From positions 1-64,000 of the forward strand of contig JAJDBK010000079.1 in NCBI GenBank assembly GCA_029261405.1: 64,000 bases of DNA, read 5' to 3'. Origin of the DNA: Nitrospinaceae bacterium. GTDB taxonomy: Bacteria; Nitrospinota_A; UBA7883; JAJDBK01. A program made the translations under genes and the position numbers. Positions 6,919 to 16,512 of this stretch are shown here, one piece after another. The stretch's first letter is position 1, and the number at the start of each line of letters is the position of its first letter. The notes below the pieces were generated by a model. It ran no database searches. It saw nothing but the letters and a program-made list of their open reading frames with translations, and was not told the DNA's origin.

Positions 6919-8511
6919 TCAAGCCGTCTTCGAGCGCAGTTTCGACACATATCGTGCGATCCGGTCGAAGTCGCCCCGGAAAACCGATTTGATACCTTTG
7001 TTAACTACAATCAACATCTCGCCCAGCCGATTTAACGCCAGATAAAACTCCGATAAAGCGCCCCTGTTAAGCAACGAGATAAGCCGCTCGTGAGCCAGCA
7101 GGTTTACAATCCACCGGGGAAAATATGAGAACCCGGCCAGATACATCAGGATGTTCAAGTATGTCCCTTTCGGGGTGTGCAGGTGTTTTGCGTAAATCTC
7201 CCGCCACTCATCCTCTTCGGTCTTTATGATGCCGTCCGCTTTGGCTTTGTAATAAAGCTCGGTCCCCGGAAAACAGACCAGCGACGCTCTTTTGAGCCAG
7301 AAAGGGCGCGGAAGTTTTGTGACAGTCCGCAAAGTCTCCGCCGTATCCTCCGGCGATTCCCACGGGTTATCGAGAATAACGTGGTAACAAGGGGGCGAGA
7401 TCCTGTCGAGATGTTTTGCCAACACGTCAGCGGCCTTGAGGATGGTTCGCTCCGACGTTTTTCGTTTGTATAACTCTTTGCCGTTCTGGCTAGTCGATTG
7501 AATCCCCATCTCGACAAAAACCATTCCCGCATCCACCAGAGCGTCTATCCTCTCGTCCGTAACGGTGCTGGGGCTTGCCTGAATATGAAATGGCATTCCG
7601 ATCTTCTCTTTATACTGTTTGCCAAACTCCACTATCTCCGGCGTAGGCCGCGCCAGAAAAACATCGTCAAACAGAAAGATAGACTCCACAAACGGCAGGT
7701 TCTCCTTGACCCACAAAAGCTCCTCAATGACATTCGGTACGCTTCTGCGACGCAGATATTTTTCCCCCGGATATATGTCGGCCAGCGCTTTCTCCGCGCA
7801 GAACGTGCAATGGTGTGGGCAACCCCTCGTTGTCATCGTTTTGTACGACTTGGTCCGGGTGTAGGAGTCGTTGAAACTCCCTTCGATATGTGGCTCCATC
7901 GGGAACGAACGTTCCAGCAGGTCGAGGGTCATCGGCTCCAATCGACCGGTGGTGTTGTCGTAAATGTAATGTTCGTCCAGACCGAAATCGAAAAACGGAA
8001 GCGAATCGAGATCCTGCACCAGCGGCCTTTTCAAGTTACGTATTATCTCGCCGTCACGTTTTACATACAGGTTTTTTATCCCAGTAAAATCTTCGCCCGC
8101 TTCGATCTTCGTGACAAGTTCCAGAAGGGCTTCTTCACCCTCCCCCACGCAAACTATATCGGCGAGTTGTAAACTCTCTTCAGGCATGACTGTGGGATGC
8201 ACACCACCTAACACCAGCGGTATGTCGAGCGCCTCTTGCAGAACGGAGGTAAGTTGCATCGCACGGTCAAGATAGTTGCTCATGAACGAGAGACCCAGCA
8301 ACCCGGAACCCCGGCATAACTCAATCAACTGCTCGATGATCGCGTCTTCGTATTTGTACCTGAAACCTTCCTGGTATTTGAAACTCTCAACACCGCCGGG
8401 CAGGAATATCACCCGCACATCCTTGCCATGTTTTTTAAGGTAAGCTGAGAGGGTCCGTACACCAAACGCCGCTACATCGGGCGGAGTAGGCGCTATGAGG
8501 GTTGTTCTCAC
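6919..8511 (-). CDS. B12-binding-domain radical SAM protein (second of pair)
   Basis: A 530-aa protein of the cobalamin-binding-like radical SAM class. Residues 1-150 form a Rossmann-like B12-type domain (LVLGGVHPTVMPEE, CVGEGEEAL), though no DxHxxG cobalamin motif is seen. The radical SAM core starts at TTRGCPHHCTFC, with the [4Fe-4S] cysteines at 231, 235 and 238. The glycine-rich and SAM-binding parts follow (IFLFDDVF, EMGIQS). The C-terminal 130 residues are poorly conserved and basic. Such enzymes methylate or rearrange lipids, hopanoids, tetrapyrroles or natural products; the substrate cannot be read here. It lies 34 bp after a similar gene and probably shares its transcript. Confidence 0.8.
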   Translation of the reverse strand: MRTTLIAPTPPDVAAFGVRTLSAYLKKHGKDVRVIFLPGGVESFKYQEGFRYKYEDAIIEQLIELCRGSGLLGLSFMSNYLDRAMQLTSVLQEALDIPLVLGGVHPTVMPEESLQLADIVCVGEGEEALLELVTKIEAGEDFTGIKNLYVKRDGEIIRNLKRPLVQDLDSLPFFDFGLDEHYIYDNTTGRLEPMTLDLLERSFPMEPHIEGSFNDSYTRTKSYKTMTTRGCPHHCTFCAEKALADIYPGEKYLRRRSVPNVIEELLWVKENLPFVESIFLFDDVFLARPTPEIVEFGKQYKEKIGMPFHIQASPSTVTDERIDALVDAGMVFVEMGIQSTSQNGKELYKRKTSERTILKAADVLAKHLDRISPPCYHVILDNPWESPEDTAETLRTVTKLPRPFWLKRASLVCFPGTELYYKAKADGIIKTEEDEWREIYAKHLHTPKGTYLNILMYLAGFSYFPRWIVNLLAHERLISLLNRGALSEFYLALNRLGEMLIVVNKGIKSVFRGDFDRIARYVSKLRSKTA

Positions 8512-8545
8512 AAATCTGTTCCTGTTCTGTTAAGGGAGTCCACGA

Positions 8546-10069
8546 TCAATTATTACAGTTTCTCGACCTTTTCGACTTCACCCACTCACGCATCCTGCCC
8601 GCAATCCGATATGCGAGATATCCCGGATCACGCCTGAGCAGTGTGAGGACTTTTGGTCTGACTTTTCTGTAATACGCCCTGAAACTCATGTTGTAATCGT
8701 AAACGTAAGCGGCGACCTCGTTGCATCTCTCAGTGAAGATTTCCGGGTCCATCCGGGCGGCGAAATGACGGTCGGGCCACAGCGGAAAATCGGCAAAATC
8801 CTGATCCTTCGCCACAACGCCAAGCTCCACCGCCTGATCGAAGAGGTCGCTACCCGGCATCGGGTCCCATACGTTGAGCGAAATATGGGTGGTATCGATG
8901 GCTTTAATCATGTCGAGCGTATCCTGAAGGTCATCATACGTCTCCTCCAGGAAACCGGCCATGAAAAACGCGCTTGATGCGATTCCGCTCCTGTTAATCA
9001 TGCCGACAGCCTTATGCACCATCTCTTTGGTAATGTCTTTTTTTATGATTTTCGACATCCGTTCGGAGCCTGTTTCTATGCCGAGATCGATATATACACA
9101 ACCGGCCTCTTTCATGGCGGCAAGTAACTCCTCGTCCACCTTGTCCACCCTTGTGCCGGTGGTCCAGACAACGTTTAGTTTCGATTCGGAGATGGCCTTG
9201 CACATGGCCATGCCGTAGCTCTTCTTCAAGCTGAAAGTGTCGTCGAAAAACATTATGTGGTTCGTTTTGTGATTCTCCACTAGCGAGCGGATCTCCTCCA
9301 CGACGTTTTCCGGACTACGTTGCCGAAATTTTTTCTCCCACAAGTTTCTGGCGCCACAGAAGGTACATCTGAAAGGACATCCCCGCGATGTCACCAGACT
9401 GCTCAGGTAGAGCGGCTCCCACGATTCCGGGTAGAGCCTCAGGTGTCGGGCCGGGTGCGGGATATCGTCAAGATTTTCTATTATAGGGGTGTGCCCGGTC
9501 GAGTAGACCGTACCGTCCGGCTTTTTCAGGTAGAGGCCCGTTACCTTGTCAAGATCACCTCCCGACTCAAGGGCCTTGCAAAGGTTTACGGTCGTAACCT
9601 CCCCTTCGCCAGCAACCACGATATCAACCTCGTCGTTAGCCAGAGAACTTTCCGGCATCGACGTAGCGTGGAACCCTCCCCATACGATTTTGATGGCAGG
9701 GTTAAACTCCCTGGCGATACGGCTTACTTTGAGCGCCGCCGGATACTCTACAGTCATCAGAGAGACACCCAACATGTCAGGGTTATACATCGCCAGGGTT
9801 TCACGGACCTCGTTCCACACTTCGTGGTTGTCGTCCGCGATGGAGTTCATATAGTTGGTCTGCGCCCGGGATCGTAAATCAAAAACAACCCGCTCATCGA
9901 GGATGGGGGATTTATTGGAGCTTCGGAGAACATCGATATGGTAAATGGCGGATTCAATGCCGTTTTTCTCAAGACTGGCGGCTACATAACCGATTCCCAA
10001 CGGGAAATATGGAATCTGACCCGTGCCTCTCAACCTGGAGTATGGCGGTCTGACAAGCAATACTTTCAC
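8546..10069 (-). CDS. B12-binding-domain radical SAM protein (first of pair)
   Basis: A 507-aa radical SAM enzyme with an N-terminal B12-binding-like domain (KVLLVRPPYSRLRG, LGVSLMTVEY, VVAGEGE) and a core with SRGCPFRCTFC. Its cluster cysteines fall at 231, 235 and 238, the same positions as in its neighbour. The pair looks like an old duplication. The start chosen is a GTG with GAGG six bases upstream; a longer frame to 10111 has no such site. A promoter (TTGCCA, 17 bp, TATAAT) lies about 160 bp upstream. The C-terminal RSKRSRN tail is basic. The substrate is unknown. Gene order gives no pathway, as the ribosomal cluster behind it is unrelated. Confidence 0.82.
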   Translation of the reverse strand: MKVLLVRPPYSRLRGTGQIPYFPLGIGYVAASLEKNGIESAIYHIDVLRSSNKSPILDERVVFDLRSRAQTNYMNSIADDNHEVWNEVRETLAMYNPDMLGVSLMTVEYPAALKVSRIAREFNPAIKIVWGGFHATSMPESSLANDEVDIVVAGEGEVTTVNLCKALESGGDLDKVTGLYLKKPDGTVYSTGHTPIIENLDDIPHPARHLRLYPESWEPLYLSSLVTSRGCPFRCTFCGARNLWEKKFRQRSPENVVEEIRSLVENHKTNHIMFFDDTFSLKKSYGMAMCKAISESKLNVVWTTGTRVDKVDEELLAAMKEAGCVYIDLGIETGSERMSKIIKKDITKEMVHKAVGMINRSGIASSAFFMAGFLEETYDDLQDTLDMIKAIDTTHISLNVWDPMPGSDLFDQAVELGVVAKDQDFADFPLWPDRHFAARMDPEIFTERCNEVAAYVYDYNMSFRAYYRKVRPKVLTLLRRDPGYLAYRIAGRMREWVKSKRSRNCNN

Positions 10070-10235
10070 AATTGACCTCGTTAAAATCGTGAGCGGATGG
10101 TGCGATGTCACCGATTATATTAAAGTGCGGAAATTGAACCGAAGAAATCCCCGGGTTTCCAGTCGGGGTTTTCAACGAACAACCCCGCCGGAATTTGCAT
10201 TGACAACTACTTTCCCTACTGGTATTTAGACCATC

Positions 10236-10264
10236 ATTATAACGTGTTGCACGGTTTTTGGCAA
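10236..10264 (-). promoter_or_regulatory. Sigma-70 promoter for the radical SAM pair
   Basis: On the minus strand TTGCCA (10264-10259) and a perfect TATAAT (10241-10236) are separated by 17 bp. Transcription would start near 10229 and leave a leader of about 160 nt before the GTG at 10069. The leader contains a GGGGTT/AACCCC hairpin. I saw no cobalamin riboswitch consensus. Confidence 0.6.
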
Positions 10265-10370
10265 TGACGGTACCATCAGGAGACTTGTATAGAATCGATA
10301 AGAGGGTCAAAGAAAAACTAAAGCTTCACTGCCTGAACGGGAAGGAGAAAAGGCTTGTCGTTTTAAATCA

Positions 10371-10403
10371 GGGAAGCGCCCTCATGGCATCGGGCGCTAT
10401 CCC
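10371..10403 (-). terminator. Possible terminator after rplQ
   Basis: GGGA-AGCGCCC (10371-10381) pairs with GGGCGCT-A-TCCC (10392-10403): 11 bp with one bulged A. On the minus strand it is followed only by TGATTT, a weak T-run. It lies about 30 bp past the rplQ stop. The stretch from 10070 to 10433 holds this hairpin, the radical SAM promoter and its leader, and no gene. Confidence 0.4.
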
Positions 10404-10433
10404 GGAATATCGGTATGGGTACCCGACTCAGGG

Positions 10434-10847
10434 TCAGGCTTCCTCCCCTTCCTTGATCCTGCGAACACGTTTTTTCGGGGCCGCTTCAAGGTTGCGATCA
10501 ACAAGTTCGATAATTGCCATGGGAGCGTTATCCCCCACCCTGTTACCGAGTTTGTAGATCCTGGTGTAACCGCCGGGTCGTTCTTTATAACGCTCCGCAA
10601 GCTCCGCAAAGGTCTTCGCCACGACACCCTTATCCCGGATAAATCCGAGAGCGCGTCTGCGATGGGCCAATGTGCCTTTCTTTCCGAGGGTGACCACTTT
10701 TTCGGCTACCCGGCGAAGCTCTTTGGCTTTCGAAAGAGTCGTTGTTATCCTCTCGTATTGCAACAGGGAAGTCGCCATATTCCGGAACATGGCTTTCTGG
10801 TGACTCCCGGTCCTTCCGAGAGCTTTCTTTTTATTCAGGTGACGCAT
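10434..10847 (-). CDS. rplQ: 50S ribosomal protein L17
   Basis: Large-subunit protein of 137 aa that sits near the peptide exit tunnel. The N-terminus [20 protein letters not shown] is the L17 signature, followed by the helix-rich RNA-binding part and [20 protein letters not shown] short basic tail ([10 protein letters not shown]) ends the protein. It is the last gene of the ribosomal cluster, 24 bp after rpoA, the usual bacterial order. Length is normal. Confidence 0.97.
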   Translation of the reverse strand: MRHLNKKKALGRTGSHQKAMFRNMATSLLQYERITTTLSKAKELRRVAEKVVTLGKKGTLAHRRRALGFIRDKGVVAKTFAELAERYKERPGGYTRIYKLGNRVGDNAPMAIIELVDRNLEAAPKKRVRRIKEGEEA

Positions 10848-10870
10848 TCTTTATCCTAAATTAAGATAGC

Positions 10871-11887
10871 TCAGCTTTCGCCGGCTATCCCCTGCTCTAT
10901 CATTTCAAGCTCTTCGCGGTAATCGTCCACATTCATTCCGAGATGCAGACCCATTTCCGTGAGGATTTCCTTTATTTCGTTCAGCGACTTCCGACCGAAG
11001 TTGCGGGTTTTCAACATTTCGGAGTCCGATTTCGTAACCAACTCCAGAATGCCCTTTATCTCGGCGTTCTTGAGACAGTTATACGACCTTACAGAGAGTT
11101 CCAACTCCTCGACACTCTTCCTGAGGTTCCTTGCAATCCGCATCTTCTCTTCGTTGACCCGTTTGGTAACCGGCTCAACCTCTTCTTCAAAGTTGATGAA
11201 GAGCTGAAGGTGGTCTTTAAGGTTCTTCGCCGCTATAGCCAATGCGTCAACCGGTTTGATCGACCCGTTTGTGGTTACATCAAGGATTAACTTGTCAAAG
11301 TCGGTCGACTGCTCCACACGGGTCTTCTCGATTCTGAAGGAGACCCGCACCACGGGTGACATAACAGCGTCGATCGGTATAATCGCAATGTCCCAGTTAG
11401 GATCGGCGTTCTCCTCAGCAGGGGAGTAACCTCTACCGGTGCTAACAATCATTTCGATCCGCAGATTAGCGTCCTTGCCTGTCAATGTCGCTATATGCAG
11501 GTCGGGATTCAGAACGGAGACATCAGGTGGCGTTTCGATAGACGCCGCCGTCACATCGCCTTCACCTGAAGCGTTCAGTGTGATGGTTCTGTCTTCGACA
11601 GACTCCGTTTTAACTATCAGTTGTTTGATATTGAGAATTATCTCGGAAACATCCTCAACCACCCCATCGATGGTCGAGAACTCGTGATGAATTCCCTCAA
11701 ACTTGACGGCTACCACAGCCGCTCCTGGAATGGAAGAGAGGAGCATACGGCGTAAAGAGTTGCCGATGGTTGTCCCAAAACCTCTTTCAAAAGGCTCCGC
11801 CACAAAGCGCGAGTGAGACGCGGTTGTGGACTGGGAGTCTGTTTCCAGCTTTTTCGGTTTTACCAGCCCTTGCAAAGCCGATTTCAT
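10871..11887 (-). CDS. rpoA: RNA polymerase alpha subunit
   Basis: A 338-aa alpha subunit of RNA polymerase. The N-terminal dimerisation domain includes FGTTIGNSLRRMLLSSIPG and the insert-dimer segments. A linker follows, then the alpha-CTD with two helix-hairpin-helix motifs ending in TRNFGRKSLNEIKEIL and LGLHLG-like GLHLGM, which contact UP elements and activators. The ATG has AAGGAGG-type pairing (cTTTAAGGAGGtttc) just upstream. It stands between rpsD and rplQ, as in most bacteria. Length and domains are normal. Confidence 0.98.
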   Translation of the reverse strand: MKSALQGLVKPKKLETDSQSTTASHSRFVAEPFERGFGTTIGNSLRRMLLSSIPGAAVVAVKFEGIHHEFSTIDGVVEDVSEIILNIKQLIVKTESVEDRTITLNASGEGDVTAASIETPPDVSVLNPDLHIATLTGKDANLRIEMIVSTGRGYSPAEENADPNWDIAIIPIDAVMSPVVRVSFRIEKTRVEQSTDFDKLILDVTTNGSIKPVDALAIAAKNLKDHLQLFINFEEEVEPVTKRVNEEKMRIARNLRKSVEELELSVRSYNCLKNAEIKGILELVTKSDSEMLKTRNFGRKSLNEIKEILTEMGLHLGMNVDDYREELEMIEQGIAGES

Positions 11888-11955
11888 GAAACCTCCTTAA
11901 AGCCTTTGATAGCGTTCATTATTGTGCGCAAATTATACAATTTTGAGGTGGCCTG

Positions 11956-12582
11956 TTATTTGGAGTAGAGTTCGACAATGAGCTGTTCCTGGATGTTAAT
12001 CTCAAGCTGTTCACGCCTGGGAGTCTCCTGGATAACGAATTTCTTCGCATTAGCGTCCACATCGATCCACTCGGGTATCATTTTTCCGGTGGTCCGTTCA
12101 AGAGAAGTGGTGATAGCCTCCAAATTTCTGCTTTTTTCACGGACCGTTATCTCATCACCCTTCTTGACCTGACATGAAGGGATGTTTATCTTCCTTCCGT
12201 TTATCTGGAAGTGATTGTGCCTGATAAGCTGGCGAGCCTGGGCGTGAGAGGCGGCAAAACCGCTTTTCGCCACGACGTTATCCAACCGTAATTCAAGCAA
12301 CTCCAGCAGGTTCTCGCCTGTAACCCCCTTGCGGCGGTCAGCCTTGGAGAAATATCGCCTGAACTGTCGCTCAAGGACACCATACATTCGTTTGACCTTC
12401 TGCTTCTCACGCAACTGCACGCCATACTCTTTGAGTTTAATGCGAGCCTGTCCAAACTGCCCCGGCGCGTAATTGCGGCGCTCCATCGCGCATTTTTTGG
12501 TCTGACATCGCTCCCCTTTGAGGAACAATTTAACCCCTTCCCTGCGGCACAACCTGCATACGGCGCCTATATATCTTGCCAA
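11956..12582 (-). CDS. rpsD: 30S ribosomal protein S4, zinc-binding form
   Basis: A 208-aa small-subunit assembly protein that binds the 5' domain of 16S rRNA. It starts (M)ARYIGAVCRLCRREG and continues to ERCQTKKC, giving the four cysteines of the zinc-binding S4 form. The S4 RNA-binding domain (RLDNVV, QARQLIRHNHF) follows. The true start is a TTG with GGAGG four bases before it. The longer frame to 12624 adds 14 residues not found in S4. It lies between rpsK and rpoA. Confidence 0.96.
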   Translation of the reverse strand: MARYIGAVCRLCRREGVKLFLKGERCQTKKCAMERRNYAPGQFGQARIKLKEYGVQLREKQKVKRMYGVLERQFRRYFSKADRRKGVTGENLLELLELRLDNVVAKSGFAASHAQARQLIRHNHFQINGRKINIPSCQVKKGDEITVREKSRNLEAITTSLERTTGKMIPEWIDVDANAKKFVIQETPRREQLEINIQEQLIVELYSK

Positions 12583-12705
12583 GTTTCCTCCTGTCGTCTC
12601 TGGTCCGGGTATGCTATTCGCCAAGATTCATCGACAAAAAGCCATCACAGCCCCTGCCTGCTTCGCCCAGCGAAACCAAGAATCCCGACCCGAAGAAATA
12701 ATAAC

Positions 12706-13107
12706 TCACACTCTGCGCCTTTTGCACGGGCGACAACCGTTGTGAGGAATCGGTGTTACATCACGTATAATATCTATCTCAAGACCGGCCGCCTGCAACG
12801 ACCGTACAGCCGCTTCCCTGCCAGGGCCAGGTCCCTTAACATATACTTCCACTTTCCGCATCCCCATCTCCATGGCCTTCTTGGCGGCTATCTCTGCGGC
12901 TATCTGCGCCGCAAACGGCGTGCTTTTCCGCGAGCCTTTAAACCCGTTGGCGCCAGCGGTCGACCATGCGACGGTGTTGCCTGAAGAGTCCGTAATGGTT
13001 ACGATGGTATTATTGAAAGTCGATTTTATGTGGGCCACGCCGTTAAGCCCGACTTTTTTTAAACGCTTTTTGGCAGTTGTCCTGCCCGCGCTTTTCTTAT
13101 CAGCCAT
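12706..13107 (-). CDS. rpsK: 30S ribosomal protein S11
   Basis: A 133-aa platform protein that contacts 16S rRNA near the mRNA exit site. The core reads [18 protein letters not shown] and ends in the conserved [10 protein letters not shown]. The N-terminus is slightly extended and basic ([15 protein letters not shown]). It follows rpsM by 41 bp and precedes rpsD by about 120 bp. Length is typical. Confidence 0.97.
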   Translation of the reverse strand: MADKKSAGRTTAKKRLKKVGLNGVAHIKSTFNNTIVTITDSSGNTVAWSTAGANGFKGSRKSTPFAAQIAAEIAAKKAMEMGMRKVEVYVKGPGPGREAAVRSLQAAGLEIDIIRDVTPIPHNGCRPCKRRRV

Positions 13108-13148
13108 TTATTGTTAGCCTCGCTATCAGCCTGTTGGTTTCCGGTTTT

Positions 13149-13532
13149 CTACTTTTTCAGTTCTTTACGTCTGCCAGATCCAGCCGTTCGTTTCGGCCCT
13201 TTTCTGGTTCTGGCGTTGGTGCGTGTCCGCTGACCCCTGGCTGGCAGGTTACGACGATGGCGAAGCCCCCGGTAACAGCCTATATCCATCAAACGTTTGA
13301 TATTAAGCTGGGTCTCCCGCCGCAGGTCACCCTCGACAAGATACTGTTTTTCGATAATGCCCCTGAGCCTGGTCAGGTCTTGATCAGAGAGATCCTTGAC
13401 TCGTATGTCAGCAGAGACACCAGCGTCTTTCAGGATTTTCTTTGATACTGTCGGCCCTATTCCATAAATATAGGTCAAAGCCACTTCGATTCTTTTTTCC
13501 CGTGGGATGTCTATACCAGCGATCCGGGCCAT
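13149..13532 (-). CDS. rpsM: 30S ribosomal protein S13
   Basis: A 127-aa head protein that contacts the P-site tRNA and bridges to the large subunit. It starts [20 protein letters not shown] and contains the helix-two-turn-helix segment and [21 protein letters not shown]. The C-terminal tail is lysine and arginine rich, as expected. It follows rpmJ with 23 bp between them, the usual order. Confidence 0.97.
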   Translation of the reverse strand: MARIAGIDIPREKRIEVALTYIYGIGPTVSKKILKDAGVSADIRVKDLSDQDLTRLRGIIEKQYLVEGDLRRETQLNIKRLMDIGCYRGLRHRRNLPARGQRTRTNARTRKGPKRTAGSGRRKELKK

Positions 13533-13555
13533 TTTTTCTCTACCTTACCTGTATG

Positions 13556-13669
13556 TTAACCTTGGCGTTGTTTATGCTTCGGGTTTTCACAAATAACCCG
13601 GATAACGCCTCTACGTTTGATAACTTTGCACTTGTCGCACATCGGCTTAACGGACGCTCTAACTTTCAT
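13556..13669 (-). CDS. rpmJ: 50S ribosomal protein L36
   Basis: A 37-aa protein that is easily missed because of its size. It reads [20 protein letters not shown] and continues to [11 protein letters not shown]. The three cysteines and one histidine form the zinc site of the C+ type of L36. It lies between map and rpsM, where rpmJ is normally found. infA, which often precedes it, is absent here. Confidence 0.95.
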   Translation of the reverse strand: MKVRASVKPMCDKCKVIKRRGVIRVICENPKHKQRQG

Positions 13670-13775
13670 ATACCTGATCTCCATAACATCGGGAATTCAC
13701 CCCGGAAAAAGCGAAATATCGCAAGCCAGTAAAACGGAAATTGTAACAGATTAAAGTTCATATGCAAGACAATTT

Positions 13776-14531
13776 TTACGACAACTGAGCGCTAAGGATA
13801 TCCCTGCCATTTTCTGTTATCGCAACCGAGTGTTCGAAGTGGGCCGAAAGCGATCCATCCACCGTTTTCACAGTCCACTTATCGTCAAGCACCCTGACTT
13901 CAGACGTACCGATATTAACCATCGGTTCGATAGCCAGAACCATCCCTTTCCTCAACATCGGACCTCGGCCAGGTCTGCCGTAGTTAGGCACCTGTGGCTC
14001 CTCGTGAGGGCTTGTACCTATACCATGACCAACGAATGCGGTTACCACATAGTATCCGGCGTCTTCCACCAAAGTTTGTATGGCGTGAGAGACATCGGAG
14101 AGACGCCTTCCGGGCGTGATGGTTTCAATTCCCGCCATCAGGGCCCGTTCGGTAACATCCATCAACTCCTTAGCCGATTCTGAAACCTCACCTACAGGTA
14201 ATGTCTGGGCGGCGTCGCCGTAATAACCGTATATTTCGGCCCCAAGATCAAGGCCGATAATGTCCCCCTCAACCACTGTCGTGTCGTCGGGAATACCGTG
14301 AACAACCTGATCATTCACAGCAACGCACAACGTAGCCGGAAAACCCCGGTAACCTTTGAAGGATGGACGTCCACCGAGATCGCGAATGACAGTCTCCGCC
14401 TCTTTATCGAGGTAAGCGGTGGTTACTCCGGGTCGGAGTATCTCCTTGAGCCGTTTATGAGCCGACATCACTATGTGGTTGGCGGCCCTTATCTTCTCTA
14501 TCTCTTCAGCTGACCTGTAGTTTATACCCAT
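13776..14531 (-). CDS. map: Methionine aminopeptidase, type I
   Basis: A 251-aa dinuclear metalloprotease that removes the N-terminal methionine from new proteins. The fold and ligands can be seen: HGIPDD near His79 in the substrate pocket, the metal ligands in DIIGLDLGAEI and YGDAAQT, FVGHGIGTSPHEEP, LAIEPMVN and SAHFEHSVAIT. No zinc-ribbon extension is present. The start overlaps the adk stop by one base (TGATG), so translation is coupled. The adk-map order inside the ribosomal cluster is common. Confidence 0.97.
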   Translation of the reverse strand: MGINYRSAEEIEKIRAANHIVMSAHKRLKEILRPGVTTAYLDKEAETVIRDLGGRPSFKGYRGFPATLCVAVNDQVVHGIPDDTTVVEGDIIGLDLGAEIYGYYGDAAQTLPVGEVSESAKELMDVTERALMAGIETITPGRRLSDVSHAIQTLVEDAGYYVVTAFVGHGIGTSPHEEPQVPNYGRPGRGPMLRKGMVLAIEPMVNIGTSEVRVLDDKWTVKTVDGSLSAHFEHSVAITENGRDILSAQLS

Positions 14532-15175
14532 CAGTGAGCGAGGAACCGTGATATCTGTGAACTGAGTTCATCAATAGAGACTGCGCCATCAAATTTTCTG
14601 TATTTACCACCTTCCGAATAGAAACCGGAAAGGGCCTTCGCCTGCTGGCTATAGACTTCAAATCTTTTGATAATGGTCGCTTCGTTATCGTCGTTGCGGA
14701 TATAGAGGGTTCCACCGCAATCGTCGCATTCGCCATCGCTCTTCGGGGGTGAGGTTTGCACATGATACATTTTGGCGCATTTTTCACAGACCCTGCGGCC
14801 CGTAAGGCGGGAAACCAACGACTCCTGGGGAACACTGATATCGACTACACCGTCAATTTCACATCTGTTCTCGGCAAGAGAATCGCTCAAGGCGACAGCC
14901 TGGGTTACCGTTCGAGGGAATCCATCCAGAAGGAATCCTCCAGAGCAGTCAGGCTCGCTGATTCTCTCGTTGATTATGCCGATTACGACCTCGTCAGGAA
15001 CAAGCTCGCCTGCGTCCATATACTTTTTCGCCCGAACACCGAGAGGGGAGCCGTCCTTAATCGCCTGACGCAGAATATCGCCGGTCGATATCTGCGGTAT
15101 TTTATGCTTATCACAAAGAATTTTGGCCTGAGTGCCTTTGCCGGCGCCTGGCGGGCCTAGCATTATTAACCGCAT
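14531..15175 (-). CDS. adk: Adenylate kinase
   Basis: A 214-aa kinase that interconverts ATP + AMP and 2 ADP. The P-loop GPPGAGKGTQA is at residues 7-17, followed by the AMP-binding region (ISTGDILRQA, FLLDGFPRT). The lid has four cysteines, CEKCAKMYHVQ and CDDCGG, so this is the zinc-binding long form. The gene is directly followed by map and preceded by secY, the usual secY-adk-map order. Confidence 0.97.
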   Translation of the reverse strand: MRLIMLGPPGAGKGTQAKILCDKHKIPQISTGDILRQAIKDGSPLGVRAKKYMDAGELVPDEVVIGIINERISEPDCSGGFLLDGFPRTVTQAVALSDSLAENRCEIDGVVDISVPQESLVSRLTGRRVCEKCAKMYHVQTSPPKSDGECDDCGGTLYIRNDDNEATIIKRFEVYSQQAKALSGFYSEGGKYRKFDGAVSIDELSSQISRFLAH

Positions 15176-15193
15176 GTCTAAACCCCCGATTAT

Positions 15194-16510
15194 TTATCTT
15201 CGACTCTTCAACTGGCCTTTTCTGGCGAAACCTTCATGATGCCGCATTACAAGATGAGACTGGATCTGTGACATGGTGTCCATGCCAACTCCGACAATAA
15301 TCAGAAGACCGGTACCACCAAAGTAGAATGGAACGTTAAGCTGGGAGATCAGTATGTCCGGTATTATACAAACTACCGAAAGATATGTGGCTCCCGTAAA
15401 CGTCAGTCGCGAGAGAACTTTGTCTATATAAGCCGCTGTGGGGGCGCCCGGCCTGATACCCGGTATGTTGGCGTTTGATTTCTTCAGGTTATCCGCAACG
15501 TCCGATGGATTGAATATAATGGCGGTGTAGAAGAAACAGAAGAAGAAAATCATCGCCACATAGATAAGTTCGTAAATTAAGGCGCCTGGTCTCAGCGCGT
15601 CCACCACATACGTTATCCATGGCATAGCTGTTGGGTCAGCAAAGTTTGCCATAGTGGCCGGAAACATGATTATCGAAGAAGCGAATATCGGTGGAATTAC
15701 ACCCGATGTATTGACTTTAAGCGGGAGATGAGACGAAACCCCTCCCACCATTTTCCTGCCCATCATTCTTTTTGCGTAGTTTATGGTCAAACGCCTCTGG
15801 GCCGACTCCATGAAGACAATGGCCGCAATAACTATCACCATCATGATAAGCAAGGCAATCATGATAATAAGGTTAAGCTGTCCAATAGAGACCAGCTGTA
15901 TCGTTTGCAGGATGGCGGTAGGCATATCCGCCACTATACCTGCGAATATTATAAGTGATATACCGTTGCCAATACCTCGTTCTGTTATCTGTTCGCCGAG
16001 CCACATAAGAAAGGACGTACCAGCCGCCAAGGTGATAACTGTTATCAGGCGAAAACTCCAGCCAGGTTCGGTAACCACCATCATGCCGCTTGGGCTGGTC
16101 AGGGACTCAAGCCAAAAGCTGATCCCCAGACCTTGAATACAGGCGAGAATTACCGTTCCGTATCTGGTGTACTGCGTGATTTTTTTTCTGCCCGACTCAC
16201 CCTCTTTTTTAAGTTTTTCCAAGTGAGGTATTACGACCGTCATCAGTTGCAGGATAATAGAGGAACTGATGTAAGGCATTATGCCCAAGGCGAATATTGT
16301 AGCCTGGGAGAAGTTAGAACCGGTAAACATGTCGAACATCTGGAACATCGTTCCTTGCATGTTCCTGAAAAATTCAGCAAGAACCTCGGTATGGACACCA
16401 GGAGCGGGAATATGGGAGCCGACACGAAAAACCGCCAGCATCCCCAGGGTGAAGAGTATTCTTTTTTTAAGTTCCGGGATCTTGCCGATCCCGCTTATTC
16501 CCTCGAACAC
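15194..16510 (-). CDS. secY: Protein translocase subunit SecY
   Basis: The 438-aa channel subunit of the Sec translocon in the inner membrane. Ten hydrophobic segments are evident, along with the early motif RVGSHIPAPGVH and the cytoplasmic loop KMVGGVSSHLPLKVNTSGVI with its following PPIFASS. The late loop NIPGIRPGAPTAAYID contains the conserved arginine-glycine segment that contacts SecA and the ribosome. It follows rplO by 2 bp, as in the spc operon. Length is normal. Confidence 0.98.
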   Translation of the reverse strand: MFEGISGIGKIPELKKRILFTLGMLAVFRVGSHIPAPGVHTEVLAEFFRNMQGTMFQMFDMFTGSNFSQATIFALGIMPYISSSIILQLMTVVIPHLEKLKKEGESGRKKITQYTRYGTVILACIQGLGISFWLESLTSPSGMMVVTEPGWSFRLITVITLAAGTSFLMWLGEQITERGIGNGISLIIFAGIVADMPTAILQTIQLVSIGQLNLIIMIALLIMMVIVIAAIVFMESAQRRLTINYAKRMMGRKMVGGVSSHLPLKVNTSGVIPPIFASSIIMFPATMANFADPTAMPWITYVVDALRPGALIYELIYVAMIFFFCFFYTAIIFNPSDVADNLKKSNANIPGIRPGAPTAAYIDKVLSRLTFTGATYLSVVCIIPDILISQLNVPFYFGGTGLLIIVGVGMDTMSQIQSHLVMRHHEGFARKGQLKSRR

Positions 16511-16512
16511 TT

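Noticed and set aside
10070-10229. Cobalamin riboswitch ahead of the B12-type radical SAM genes
   Set aside because: No B12-box sequence was seen; only a simple hairpin is present.
10258-10557. Plus-strand frame near rplQ with TTGACA and TATTTA upstream
   Set aside because: It runs into rplQ antisense; the -10 is weak and the protein is low complexity without homology.
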